Below are positions 27,814 to 36,959 of a stretch of 64,000 nucleotides of DNA, piece after piece. The notes beneath the pieces were generated by a model, which was given only the letters and a program-made list of their open reading frames with translations, searched no databases and was not told the origin of the DNA. Position 1 is the first letter of the stretch, and every line of letters begins with the position of its first letter. This DNA is from Pseudogulbenkiania ferrooxidans 2002. Its GTDB lineage: Bacteria > Pseudomonadota > Gammaproteobacteria > Burkholderiales > Chromobacteriaceae. The stretch spans positions 186,001-250,000 of the forward strand of contig NZ_ACIS01000001.1 of the NCBI RefSeq assembly GCF_000174355.1. Direction: 5' to 3'. The position numbers and the translations under genes were made by a program.

Positions 27814-29223
27814 ATGGATTATTTTCCGATCTTTATGAAACTGCGCGGCGAGCCCTGCTTGGTGGTGGGAGGGGGCGAGGTCGCCCTGCGCAAGGTGCGC
27901 CTGTTGCGCTCGGCGGAAGCGGCGGTAACCGTGGTGGCGCCGGAGCTGGTGGCCGAACTGCGCGCCATGGCCGGCGTGGGGGAAATCCGCCACGTCGACG
28001 GCCGCTTCAGCGGCGAACAACTGGCCGGCATGCGCCTGGTGGTGGCCGCCACCGACGACCGCCGCGTCAACCTGGCGGTGGCGGAAGCCGGCCGGGTGCA
28101 GGGCATCCCGGTCAACGTGGTGGACGACCCCGACATCTCCAGCTACATCACCCCGGCGATCGTCGACCGCTCGCCGCTGGTGATCGCCCTCTCCACCGGC
28201 GGCGGCGTGCCGGTGCTGGCCCGTTTGCTGCGCGCCCGGCTGGAAAGCCTGATTCCCGCCGGCTACGGCCGACTGGCTGGCTTCGCCACGCGTTTCCGCG
28301 ATCGGGTCAAGGCGCGCTTCGGCGACGTCGAGGCGCGGCGCATCTTCTGGGAATCGGTGCTGGAAGGCCCGGTGGCCGACGCGGTGATGCTGGGCAACGA
28401 CGAGGCCGCCTGTGCCGAGATGGAAAAGCGGCTGGCCAGCGCCGACGACAAGCCGACTGGCGCGGTCTACCTGGTGGGGGCCGGTCCGGGCAACCCCGAC
28501 CTGCTGACCTTCCGCGCGCTGCGCCTGATGCAGCAGGCCGACGTGGTGCTGTATGACAAGCTGGTGGCGCCGGAACTGCTGGAATTGGTGCGGCGCGACG
28601 CCGAACGCATCTACGTCGGCAAGGCGCGCGCCAACCACGCCTTGCCGCAGGAGGATATCAACCAGCTGATGGTGCGGCTGGCCCAGGAGGGTCGGCGCGT
28701 GGTGCGCCTCAAGGGCGGCGACCCGTTCACCTTCGGCCGCGGCGGCGAGGAGATCGAAACCCTGGCGGCGCACGGCATCCCGTTCGAGGTGGTGCCGGGC
28801 ATCACCTCCGCCAGCGGTGCGGCCGCCTACGCCGGCATCCCGCTGACGCATCGCGATTACGCGCAATCGGTGGTGTTCGTCACCGGCCATCGCAAGGACG
28901 ACAGCATCGACCTCGATTGGCCGGCGCTGACCCGTCCCGAGCAGACCGTGGTGGTGTACATGGGCGTTTCCACCGCGCGCGAGCTGTGCGACGCTTTTAT
29001 CGCCCACGGCAAGCCGGCCGAGACGCCGGCGGCGGTGGTCGAGTGGGCCACCACGGCGCGTCAGCGCACCGTCACCGGCACCCTGGCCAGCCTGCCCGAG
29101 GTGATCGCCCGGCATGGCGTGCAGTCGCCGGCGCTGATCATCATCGGCGAGGTGGTGAAGTTGGCCGAAACGCTCAGTTGGTACCGCCGCATCGAAAGCG
29201 AGCCTGTTACAATCAGAAACTGA
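27814..29223 (+). CDS. cysG: Siroheme synthase CysG (trifunctional)
   Basis: 469-aa fusion. The N-terminal precorrin-2 dehydrogenase/ferrochelatase (residues 1-205) has the NAD-binding loop VVGGGEVALRKVRLL. The C-terminal uroporphyrinogen III methyltransferase (about 215-460) has VYLVGAGPGNPDLLT, RLKGGDPFTFGRGGEE and VPGITSASGAAAYAG. It makes siroheme for sulfite and nitrite reductases. Full family length. The start has a weak ribosome site. No cys or nir genes are adjacent here. Confidence 0.94.
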   Translation: MDYFPIFMKLRGEPCLVVGGGEVALRKVRLLRSAEAAVTVVAPELVAELRAMAGVGEIRHVDGRFSGEQLAGMRLVVAATDDRRVNLAVAEAGRVQGIPVNVVDDPDISSYITPAIVDRSPLVIALSTGGGVPVLARLLRARLESLIPAGYGRLAGFATRFRDRVKARFGDVEARRIFWESVLEGPVADAVMLGNDEAACAEMEKRLASADDKPTGAVYLVGAGPGNPDLLTFRALRLMQQADVVLYDKLVAPELLELVRRDAERIYVGKARANHALPQEDINQLMVRLAQEGRRVVRLKGGDPFTFGRGGEEIETLAAHGIPFEVVPGITSASGAAAYAGIPLTHRDYAQSVVFVTGHRKDDSIDLDWPALTRPEQTVVVYMGVSTARELCDAFIAHGKPAETPAAVVEWATTARQRTVTGTLASLPEVIARHGVQSPALIIIGEVVKLAETLSWYRRIESEPVTIRN

Positions 29224-29277
29224 TTTCAAAACAAGGACTCTCCGCGCGGGCTGGCGGTTGCAGGAAACTGGATAGAC

Positions 29278-29679
29278 ATGGTTGGCGTACTGATTATTTC
29301 TCACGGCGGGCTGGGTGACAGCCTGGCCGATTGTGCCCGGCACATTCTGGGCCGCAACCCGGAAAACCTGGCGACCATGGCGGTGGACAAGAACGACGAT
29401 CCCGACCGCAAGCTGGCCCAGGCGCGGGCGCTGATCCAGCAGCTCGACCAGGGCGAGGGAATGCTGGTGCTGACCGACATGTACGGCGGCACGCCGTCCA
29501 ACATCGCCAGCCGTCTGGTCGACAGCGGGCGGGTGGAGGCCATTGCCGGCGTCAGCCTGCCGATGCTGGTGCGGGCATTGTGTTACAGCAGCCAGCCGCT
29601 GGATCTGGTGGTCAAGAAAGCCGTGACCGGCGGACTGGAAGGCGTGATCAATATTATTGCCGGGGAGGCAAATGCTTAA
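29278..29679 (+). CDS. PTS EIIA component, mannose family
   Basis: 133-aa EIIA(Man)-type domain. Phosphorylated His9 lies in IISHGGLGDSL, followed by TDMYGGTPSNIAS, typical of the family. It overlaps the HPr gene by 8 bp and precedes ptsI. No EIIB or EIIC permease is nearby. In betaproteobacteria this EIIA-HPr-EI set is usually a regulatory PTS rather than a complete sugar transporter; that is inference here. Confidence 0.92.
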   Translation: MVGVLIISHGGLGDSLADCARHILGRNPENLATMAVDKNDDPDRKLAQARALIQQLDQGEGMLVLTDMYGGTPSNIASRLVDSGRVEAIAGVSLPMLVRALCYSSQPLDLVVKKAVTGGLEGVINIIAGEANA

Positions 29680-29941
29680 ATCAGAGGTTGAAATCATCAA
29701 CAAGCTCGGGCTGCACGCGCGTGCCTCCAGCAAGTTCACCCAGACCTCCAGCCGTTTCAAGAGCGAGGTCTGGATCTCGCGCAACGGGCGTCGCGTCAAC
29801 GGCAAGAGCATCATGGGGGTGATGATGCTGGCCGCGGCCAAGGGCTCGACCGTGGTGCTGGAAGTGTCGGGCGACGACGAGCAGGCCGCGCTGGACGCGT
29901 TGATGACGTTGATCAACAACCGCTTTGACGAGGCAGAGTGA
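29672..29941 (+). CDS. ptsH: Phosphocarrier protein HPr
   Basis: 89-aa HPr. His15 in KLGLHARASSKF is the phosphorylation site by EI, and Ser46 in NGKSIMGVMML is the regulatory position for HPr kinase. It starts inside the EIIA gene end (8-bp overlap) with a GGGGAGG ribosome site and lies 30 bp before ptsI. Full length. Confidence 0.95.
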   Translation: MLKSEVEIINKLGLHARASSKFTQTSSRFKSEVWISRNGRRVNGKSIMGVMMLAAAKGSTVVLEVSGDDEQAALDALMTLINNRFDEAE

Positions 29942-29971
29942 TAACTGCCGGGTAACGGAGGGACGGGGACC

Positions 29972-31711
29972 ATGAGCATCATCATGCACGGCGTTGCCAT
30001 CGGTGGGGGGGTGGCCATCGGGCGCGCCCATCTGATTTCCCGCAGCATGGACGACGTGACCCACTACGTGCTGGTGGCGGACGAGGTGCCGGCGGAAATC
30101 GCCCGTTTCGACGAAGCGATCAAGGCGACCCGCAAGGAGCTCGAGATGCTGTGGGGCAGCATCCCGGAAAACGCCCCGGCCGAGCTGGGCGCCTTCCTCT
30201 CGCTGCACATCATGCTGCTGGGCGACGTCGCGATCTCGCGCGAGCCGCGCGACATCATCGCCACCCAGCGCTGCAACGCCGAATGGGCGCTAAAGCTGCA
30301 ATGCGATGCGCTGGTCGAGCAATTCGAGGCGATCGAAGAAGAGTACCTGCGCGAGCGTAAGCACGACGTGCTGCAGGTGGTCGAGCGCATCTTCAAGAAC
30401 CTCAAGGGCGAGGCCTCGTCGCTGGCCGCCCCGGAGGCGTTCGACGACGACATGATCCTGGTGGCGCACGATCTGTCGCCGGCCGACATGGTGTACTTCA
30501 AGGATTCCAGCTTCGCCGCCTTCGTCACCGACGTCGGCGGCACCACCTCGCACACCGCCATCCTCGGCCGCAGCCTGGACCTGCCGTCGGTGATCGCACT
30601 GCACCATGCGCGCGAGCTGATCCGCGAGGAAGAAATGGTGGTCGTCGACGGGCAGAGCGGCGTCATCATCATCAACCCCGACGAGGTGGTGCTGACCGAG
30701 TACCGCCGCCGTCAGCGTGCCTGGCGCGATGCCCGGCGCAAGCTGTCGTCGATCCGCAAGTCCAACGCCAAGACCCTGGACGGCACCCCGATCGACCTGC
30801 TGGCCAACATCGAACTGCCGCAGGACGTCGAAGGGGTGCTCTCCGCCGGCGCGGTCGGCGTCGGCCTGTTCCGCAGCGAATTCCTGTTCCTCGGCCGCGA
30901 CACGCTGCCATCCGAGGACGAACAGTTCGAGGCCTACCGCAAGGTGGTGGAGAACATGAAGGGCCTGCCGGTCACCATCCGCACCATGGACCTGGGCGCC
31001 GACAAGAATCCGCGCTGGCTCAATCACGGCGTGGCCGACAACCCGGCGCTGGGGTTGACCGGCATCCGCCTCTGCCTGGCCGAGCCGCTGTTGTTCCGCG
31101 CCCAGCTCAGGGCGCTGCTGCGTGCCTCGATGTTCGGCAAGCTGCAGATCCTGTTCCCGATGATCAACTCGCTGCACGAGCTGAAACAGGCGCTGGTACA
31201 GCTGGAGTACGCGCGCGAGGAACTGCGCGACGAGGGCATCGCCTATTCCGCCGAGCTGCCGGTCGGGGTCATGATCGAAATTCCGTCGGCGGCGCTGGTG
31301 GTGGGCAGCTTCCTCAAGCACGTCGATTTCATCTCCATCGGCACCAACGACCTGATCCAGTACACGCTGGCTATCGACCGCAACGACGACTCGGTCAGCC
31401 ACCTCTACGACCCGGTGCATCCGGCGGTGATCAAGCTGATCCTGCACACGCTGCGCACCGCGATCAAGGCCGGCACGCCGGTGTCGGTGTGCGGCGAGAT
31501 GGCGGGCGATCCACGCCTGACCCGGCTGCTCTTGGGCATGGGCTTGCGCAAGTTCTCGATGCACCCGGCCAACCTGCTGTCGGTCAAGGACATCGTGCTC
31601 AAGACCCACCTCGACCAGATCGCCCCGCTCGTCGGACGCATGCTGAGAAGCGAGGACCCTGATAAGATTGCCGACCTGCTACAACAATTGAACGCTGAGC
31701 CGGCTGTCTAG
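29972..31711 (+). CDS. ptsI: PTS enzyme I (PEP-protein phosphotransferase)
   Basis: 579-aa enzyme I. Phosphohistidine motif GGTTSHTAILGRS (His about 194), C-terminal PEP-binding TIM barrel with GLFRSEFLFL, and the active-site Cys in VCGEMAGDP near residue 510. It transfers phosphate from PEP to HPr. It ends the EIIA-ptsH-ptsI operon and is followed by a long hairpin. Family length. Confidence 0.95.
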   Translation: MSIIMHGVAIGGGVAIGRAHLISRSMDDVTHYVLVADEVPAEIARFDEAIKATRKELEMLWGSIPENAPAELGAFLSLHIMLLGDVAISREPRDIIATQRCNAEWALKLQCDALVEQFEAIEEEYLRERKHDVLQVVERIFKNLKGEASSLAAPEAFDDDMILVAHDLSPADMVYFKDSSFAAFVTDVGGTTSHTAILGRSLDLPSVIALHHARELIREEEMVVVDGQSGVIIINPDEVVLTEYRRRQRAWRDARRKLSSIRKSNAKTLDGTPIDLLANIELPQDVEGVLSAGAVGVGLFRSEFLFLGRDTLPSEDEQFEAYRKVVENMKGLPVTIRTMDLGADKNPRWLNHGVADNPALGLTGIRLCLAEPLLFRAQLRALLRASMFGKLQILFPMINSLHELKQALVQLEYAREELRDEGIAYSAELPVGVMIEIPSAALVVGSFLKHVDFISIGTNDLIQYTLAIDRNDDSVSHLYDPVHPAVIKLILHTLRTAIKAGTPVSVCGEMAGDPRLTRLLLGMGLRKFSMHPANLLSVKDIVLKTHLDQIAPLVGRMLRSEDPDKIADLLQQLNAEPAV

Positions 31712-31775
31712 TCGTACCGTTCGGGTAGCGCTGCGCGCTCCCGGCGCGACGCTCCGACCCGACTCATCCGGTCTG

Positions 31776-31809
31776 ACGCCGCCTTCCGCTGGTCGCGGAA
31801 TGGCGGCGT
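31776..31809 (+). terminator. Hairpin after ptsI (possible terminator)
   Basis: A 14-bp stem with one bulge: ACGCCGCC+TTCCGC pairs with GCGGAA+GGCGGCGT. The T-rich tract (ATTTT) follows only about 7-8 nt later, so termination is not certain. Confidence 0.5.
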
Positions 31810-31848
31810 TGGCGTATTTTAAGGGCCCCACAGCCGGCTGTTTTTCTT

Positions 31849-32934
31849 ATGCTCAAGGACGCCATCGATCTTGCCGCCGTGAAGCGGGTGCTGGTCATCA
31901 AACTGCGCCATCACGGCGACGTACTGCTGACCTCACCGGTGTTCTCGGTGCTGAAACAACACGCCCCGCACGCCGAACTCGACGCGCTGGTGTACCACGA
32001 CACGCGCGACATGATCACGCAGCACCCCGCCGTCAGCCGGGTATTCACCATCGACCGCCAGTGGAAAAAGCTCGGCATGTTCGGCCAACTCAAGGCCGAG
32101 CTGGCGCTGCTCGCCCGTCTCCGGGGGCGCCACTACGATCTGGTGGTGCATTTGACCGAACACAAGCGCGGCGCCTGGCTCACCCGGCTACTCAAGCCAC
32201 GCTGGGCGGTGGCGCGCAGCGGCAACTACGGCAAGCTGTTCGCCAAGAGTTTCAGTCACCGTTACCCGGTGGTGGCCGGCAACCGGCGCCATACCGTCGA
32301 GTTGCACCTGGACGCGCTGCGCCGTATCGGCATCCAGCCGGGCCCCGACGAGCGCGCCTTGACGCTGGTGCCCGGCGCCAACGCCGAGGCGGTGGCCGGG
32401 GCGAGGCTCACGGCGCTGGGGCTCGAACCGCAGCGCTACATCCTGATCCACCCGACCTCGCGCTGGCTGTTCAAGACCTGGCCGGTGCAGCACATGGCCT
32501 CCCTGATCGATGCCCTGACCGCACGCGGCGAGCAGGTGTTGCTCACTGCCGCGCCGGACCCCGCGGAACTGGCGATGCTGGAGCAGATCCAGCAGAAACT
32601 GGCGCGTCCGGTGGCGAGCCTCGCCGGACAGCTGACGCTGAAGGAACTGGCGGCGGTGATCGATCAGGCGCGCCTGTTCGTCGGGATGGATTCAGTGCCG
32701 ATGCACATGGCGGCGGCCTTGCAGACCCCGACCGTGGCCTTGTTCGGCCCGTCCGGCGACATCGAGTGGGGGCCGTGGAAGGTGCCGCACCGCGTGCTCA
32801 CCGAACCGCTGTCGTGCCGCCCCTGTGGCCGCGACGGCTGCGGCGGCGGCAAGGTCAGCGAATGCCTGACGCTGATCGGCTCCGAGCGCGTGCTGGCGGC
32901 GATCGACGACGTGCTGGCGGAGGTGGGGGCATGA
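31849..32934 (+). CDS. rfaQ: Lipopolysaccharide heptosyltransferase (GT9, RfaQ/WaaQ-like)
   Basis: 361-aa GT9 glycosyltransferase. Starts with VLVIKLRHHGDVLLTSPVF (acceptor domain). The nucleotide-sugar domain has HPTSRWLFKTWP and the near-invariant FVGMDSVPMHMAAAL; GPSGDIEWGPW is typical of the RfaQ branch (heptosyltransferase III). It adds a heptose to the LPS inner core on the cytoplasmic face of the inner membrane. First gene of the cluster; a TTTTTCTT run lies just upstream instead of a clear ribosome site. Overlaps the next gene by 4 bp. Confidence 0.88.
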   Translation: MLKDAIDLAAVKRVLVIKLRHHGDVLLTSPVFSVLKQHAPHAELDALVYHDTRDMITQHPAVSRVFTIDRQWKKLGMFGQLKAELALLARLRGRHYDLVVHLTEHKRGAWLTRLLKPRWAVARSGNYGKLFAKSFSHRYPVVAGNRRHTVELHLDALRRIGIQPGPDERALTLVPGANAEAVAGARLTALGLEPQRYILIHPTSRWLFKTWPVQHMASLIDALTARGEQVLLTAAPDPAELAMLEQIQQKLARPVASLAGQLTLKELAAVIDQARLFVGMDSVPMHMAAALQTPTVALFGPSGDIEWGPWKVPHRVLTEPLSCRPCGRDGCGGGKVSECLTLIGSERVLAAIDDVLAEVGA

Positions 32935-34076
32935 CCCGGCTCGCCATCGTGCGCCAGAAGTACAACCCGGCCGGCGGTGCCGAGCGCTTCGTCAGCCGCG
33001 CGTTGGCGGCCTTGCAGGCCAACGGCGCGCTGGAGGTCAGCCTGATCGCACGGCGCTGGGAGAAGCTGGATGGGGTGGCGGCGCTGACCGCCGACCCGTT
33101 CTACCTCGGCAACGTCTGGCGCGACTGGGGCTTCGCCCATGCCGCCCGCCAGCGGTGGCAGCGCGAGGGCTTCGACCTGGTGCAGTCGCACGAGCGCATT
33201 CCCGGCTGCGACATCTACCGCGCCGGCGACGGCGTGCACGCCGCCTGGCTGCAGCACCGCCGCCGCGCCTTGTCCGGCTGGTCCGCCTGTGCGCTCAAGC
33301 TGAATCCCTATCACCACTACGTCTGCGCCGCCGAGCGGCGCATGTTTCTCGATCCGCGCCTGAAGCTGGTGATCTGCAACGCGCACCTGATCAAGCGCGA
33401 GATTCAGCAGCATTTCGGCTTGCCCGAGGACAAGCTGACGGTGATCTACAACGGTGTCGACACCGAGGCTTTCCACCCGCGCCTGCGCGAGCAGCACCGC
33501 GCCCGGCGGCGTGCCGAGCTGGCCATTCCCGCCGAGGCGCCGACGCTGCTCTACGTCGGTTCCGGTTTCGAACGCAAGGGCGTGGAGCGCGCCGTGCGCG
33601 CCGTGGCGGCGCTGGACGGGGTGTACCTGGTGGTGGTGGGCAAGGACAAGCACGCTGCGCGCTACCAAAGGTTGGCCGAAGAACTGGGCATCGCCGAACG
33701 GGTGCGCTTCACCGGCGCCCAGGGCGACGTCAAGCCGTATTACGGCCTGGCCGATGCCTTCATCCTGCCGACCCTGTACGATCCGTTCCCCAACGTCTGC
33801 GTCGAGGCGCTGGCCAGCGGCCTGCCGCTGTTCACCACCACCACCTGTGGCGCGGCTGAGCTGATCGAAGAGGGGCGTAACGGTTGGGTGCATGACGCGC
33901 TGGACCAGCTGGGCCTGGTCGAATCACTGCGCGCCTGGCTGGCACGGCGGGCCGACTGGCCAGAACTGGCTGCCGCCGCCCGCGCCACGGCCGAGCCGCT
34001 GACGCTGGAGGCGATGGCCGCGCAATTGGTTAACGTCTATCAACGTTTCCTCCCCGGCCCCCACATCGCGGTATAA
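32931..34076 (+). CDS. Glycosyltransferase family 4 (WaaG-like)
   Basis: 381-aa GT4, two Rossmann domains. N-terminal IVRQKYNPAGGAERF is the WaaG/RfaG-like acceptor loop; the C-terminal donor site shows YVGSGFERKGVERAVRAV and the E-x7-E motif region FPNVCVEALASGLPLF. By similarity it could add a hexose to the LPS core; substrate not certain. It overlaps the heptosyltransferase gene (ATGA). It contains one exact copy of the signal word. Confidence 0.85.
   Translation: MTRLAIVRQKYNPAGGAERFVSRALAALQANGALEVSLIARRWEKLDGVAALTADPFYLGNVWRDWGFAHAARQRWQREGFDLVQSHERIPGCDIYRAGDGVHAAWLQHRRRALSGWSACALKLNPYHHYVCAAERRMFLDPRLKLVICNAHLIKREIQQHFGLPEDKLTVIYNGVDTEAFHPRLREQHRARRRAELAIPAEAPTLLYVGSGFERKGVERAVRAVAALDGVYLVVVGKDKHAARYQRLAEELGIAERVRFTGAQGDVKPYYGLADAFILPTLYDPFPNVCVEALASGLPLFTTTTCGAAELIEEGRNGWVHDALDQLGLVESLRAWLARRADWPELAAAARATAEPLTLEAMAAQLVNVYQRFLPGPHIAV
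33669..33680 (+). repeat. Signal word copy 6 (AGGTTGGCCGAA)
   Basis: Exact 12-mer in the WaaG-like gene, read as R-L-A-E (AGG TTG GCC GAA). Confidence 0.65.
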
Positions 34077-34108
34077 TCCGCTGTTTTTACTGGATACCTT
34101 TTACCCGC

Positions 34109-35869
34109 ATGGCGGATTCCAAAGAGATCGGCAGCCTCGTGCTGTACAAGCGGCTGTTGCGTTACCTGCGCTCCTACTGGCGCGTATTCGTTGCCTCCCT
34201 GCTCGCAATGGTGGTGGCGGCTGCTACCGAGCCGGCGTTCGCCCGGCTGATGAAGCCACTGATCGACGGCGGTTTCGTCCAGAAGAGCAGCGCGGCGATG
34301 ATCTGGACGCCGCTCGCCATCGTCGGCTTGTTCATCCTGCGCGGTGTGACCAGCTACATCAACGAATACTCCACCAGCTATCTGTCCGGCCACTTGGTGC
34401 AGCGCCTGCGCGAGGAGATGTTCGGCAAGCTGATGCAGCTGCCGGTGCGCTACTTCGATGATCATCCGTCCGGGCGGCTGCTGTCGCGCATTGCTTTCGA
34501 CGTGAACCAGGTTACCGAGGCCGGCTTCAACATCATCACCGTGGTGGTCAAGGACGGCATCACCGTGCTCGGCCTGCTGGGGCTGCTGCTCTACACCGAC
34601 TGGCAACTGACGCTGATCTGCCTGGCGGTGCTGCCGCTGGTGACGTTGATCGTGCGCATCGTTGGCAAGCGCCTGCGTGGCCTGTCGCGGCAGAACCAGC
34701 ACAATATGGCGCAGCTGACCCAGGTGCTGGGTGAGACCATCGACTGCCAGCGGGTGGTCAAGATCTACGGCGGTCAGACCTACGAGGCCGAGCGCTTCCA
34801 GCACGCCGCCGAGTCGATCCGCCACAACGCGGTGAAGCAGAGCTCGATGTCCTCGCTCAACACCGGCGTCACCCAACTGGTGATCTCGATGGCGCTGGCG
34901 CTGATCCTGTACTTCGCCACGGTACGCGCGCAGCATGGCGCCTTCACCGCCGGCGATTTCATGTCCTTCCTCACCGCGATGCTGATGCTGTTCGCGCCGG
35001 TCAAGCGCATCACCAGCATCAGCCAGTCGCTGCAGCGCGGCCTGGCCGCCGCCGAGAGCGTGTTCGGCTTCCTCGACGAGGCACCGGAGCTCGACCGCGG
35101 CACGAAAAGGTTGGCCGAAACCCGTGGCGCGCTGTCGTTCCGCCACGTCAACTTCCGCTATCCGCACGCCGAGCGCGACGCCATCGTCGATCTCAGCCTG
35201 GACGTGAAGCCGGGCGAAACCGTGGCGCTGGTCGGCAGCTCCGGTAGCGGCAAGACCACGCTGGTGAGCCTGATCCCCCGCTTCTACGACGTGGACGCCG
35301 GCAGCATCAGCCTCGATGGCGTGCCGCTCGCCGACATCGAACTGGCCAGCCTGCGCAGCCACATCGCGCTGGTGAGCCAGGATGTGGTGCTGTTCAACGA
35401 CAGCGTGGCCGCCAATATCGCCTACGGCCGCATCGGCCAGGTCAGCCGCGAGGAAATCGTCGCCGCGGCGCGCGCCGCCAACGCGCTCGACTTCATCGAG
35501 GCGATGCCGGAAGGCTTCGACACCCTGATCGGCGAGAACGGCGTGCGCCTGTCCGGCGGCCAGCGCCAGCGTCTGGCCATCGCCCGCGCGCTGTTGAAGA
35601 ACGCGCCGATCCTGATCCTCGACGAGGCCACCTCGGCGCTCGATACCCAGTCCGAACGGCTGGTGCAGGCGGCGCTGGAGCGCCTGATGGAAAACCGCAC
35701 CACCATCGTCATCGCGCACCGCCTCTCCACCATCGAGAGCGCCGACCGCATCGTGGTGATGCACCAGGGGCGGGTGGCCGAGGTTGGCAGCCACGGCGAG
35801 CTGATCGCGCACGACGGCCTCTACGCCAACCTGCACCGCATGCAGTTCAAGGAGCCGCAGCATGGCTGA
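34109..35869 (+). CDS. msbA: Lipid A export ABC transporter MsbA
   Basis: 586-aa half-transporter. Six TM helices in residues 1-320, then a nucleotide-binding domain: Walker A GSSGSGKTT (about residue 377), Q-loop LVSQDVVLF, signature LSGGQRQRLAIARALL, Walker B ILILDEATSALD and H-loop IVIAHRLSTI. It flips lipid A-core across the inner membrane. A TATAAT lies at 34072-34077 upstream. It is embedded in the LPS cluster and overlaps the next glycosyltransferase by 8 bp. Confidence 0.94.
   Translation: MADSKEIGSLVLYKRLLRYLRSYWRVFVASLLAMVVAAATEPAFARLMKPLIDGGFVQKSSAAMIWTPLAIVGLFILRGVTSYINEYSTSYLSGHLVQRLREEMFGKLMQLPVRYFDDHPSGRLLSRIAFDVNQVTEAGFNIITVVVKDGITVLGLLGLLLYTDWQLTLICLAVLPLVTLIVRIVGKRLRGLSRQNQHNMAQLTQVLGETIDCQRVVKIYGGQTYEAERFQHAAESIRHNAVKQSSMSSLNTGVTQLVISMALALILYFATVRAQHGAFTAGDFMSFLTAMLMLFAPVKRITSISQSLQRGLAAAESVFGFLDEAPELDRGTKRLAETRGALSFRHVNFRYPHAERDAIVDLSLDVKPGETVALVGSSGSGKTTLVSLIPRFYDVDAGSISLDGVPLADIELASLRSHIALVSQDVVLFNDSVAANIAYGRIGQVSREEIVAAARAANALDFIEAMPEGFDTLIGENGVRLSGGQRQRLAIARALLKNAPILILDEATSALDTQSERLVQAALERLMENRTTIVIAHRLSTIESADRIVVMHQGRVAEVGSHGELIAHDGLYANLHRMQFKEPQHG
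35108..35119 (+). repeat. Signal word copy 7 (AGGTTGGCCGAA)
   Basis: Exact 12-mer in the msbA linker, read as K-R-L-A-E-T with codon AGG. Confidence 0.65.
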
Positions 35870-36959
35870 GCGGCTGACCATCCTGCACACCGAGTCCTCG
35901 CTCGGCTGGGGCGGGCAGGAGCACCGTACCTTCAAGGAAATGGTGGGCTTGCGCAAGCTCGGCCAGCGCCTGCTGCTGGCCTGCCAGCCCGGCGCCAAGT
36001 TCGCCGTGCGGGCGCGTGAAGCCGGTTTCGAGGTATTCGAGGTGCGCATGCGCAACGGTGTCGATCTCGCCGCCGTTGCCAAACTGGCCGCCTTGATGCG
36101 CCGTGAGCGGGTGGATGTGGTCAACACCCACAGCGGGCGCGACAGCATCCTTGGCGGGCTGGCCGGCCGCATGGCCGGACGGCTGGTGGTGCGCACACGC
36201 CATCTGGCCTTGCCGATCACCTCGCGTTTCACCTACACCACGCTGCCGCACCACGTGGTCAGCGTCAGCGAGCATGTGCGCCGCTACCTTGAGGGCGAGG
36301 GGGTGCCACAGGACCGCATCGGCACCATCTATACCGGCATCGACCCGGAAGCGATGGTGCTGGACGGCGCGTCCACGTTGCGTGCCGAACTGGGGCTGCC
36401 GGACAGCGCGAAGCTGGTCGGCACCGTCGCCATCCTGCGGAAGAAGAAGGGCCACCAGCGCATCGTCGAGGCCGCACCGGCCATCCTCGCTGCCTGCCCC
36501 GACGCGCACTTCGTATTCGCCGGCGACGGGCCGCAGCTGGACAACCTGAAGGCGCAGATCGCCGCCGCCGGATTGAACGAGCGCTTCCACCTGCTGGGCC
36601 TGCGCCGCGACATCGCCAACGTGCTGGCCGGCTGCGACCTGTTCCTGCTGCCGACCGAGCAGGAGGCGCTCGGCACCTCCTTCATCGAGGCGATGGCGAT
36701 GGGCCTGCCGGTGATCGGCACCCGCGTCGACGGCGTGCCGGAGGTGGTGCGTCACGACGACAACGGCCTGCTGATCGAGCCGGACGACGTGGCCAGCCTG
36801 GCCGCCGCGGTGATCCGCCTGCTCGGCGACGACCCGTTGCACTCCCGCATGGCCGCGCGCAGCCGCGAGCTGGTGTCGTCGGTGTTCCACGTCGACACCA
36901 TGTGCCGCGACATGCTGGCGCTGTACCGCCGCTTGCTGGCCGCGAGGGGCAAGCGATGA
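35862..36959 (+). CDS. Glycosyltransferase family 4
   Basis: 365-aa GT4. N-terminal acceptor loop LHTESSLGWGGQEHRTFKE with GGQE; donor domain with VGTVAILRKKKGHQRIVEAA and the ...EALGTSFIEAMAMGLPVIG motif carrying the E-x7-E glutamates. It probably adds a sugar to LPS core or O-chain. It starts inside the msbA end (8 bp) and overlaps the deacetylase gene by 4 bp. Confidence 0.88.
   Translation: MAERLTILHTESSLGWGGQEHRTFKEMVGLRKLGQRLLLACQPGAKFAVRAREAGFEVFEVRMRNGVDLAAVAKLAALMRRERVDVVNTHSGRDSILGGLAGRMAGRLVVRTRHLALPITSRFTYTTLPHHVVSVSEHVRRYLEGEGVPQDRIGTIYTGIDPEAMVLDGASTLRAELGLPDSAKLVGTVAILRKKKGHQRIVEAAPAILAACPDAHFVFAGDGPQLDNLKAQIAAAGLNERFHLLGLRRDIANVLAGCDLFLLPTEQEALGTSFIEAMAMGLPVIGTRVDGVPEVVRHDDNGLLIEPDDVASLAAAVIRLLGDDPLHSRMAARSRELVSSVFHVDTMCRDMLALYRRLLAARGKR

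Noticed and set aside
30290-31609. Antisense ORF in ptsI
   Set aside because: His/Gln/Arg-rich shadow product without family features.
29278-31711. A complete sugar PTS
   Set aside because: Only EIIA, HPr and EI are present; no EIIB or EIIC nearby.
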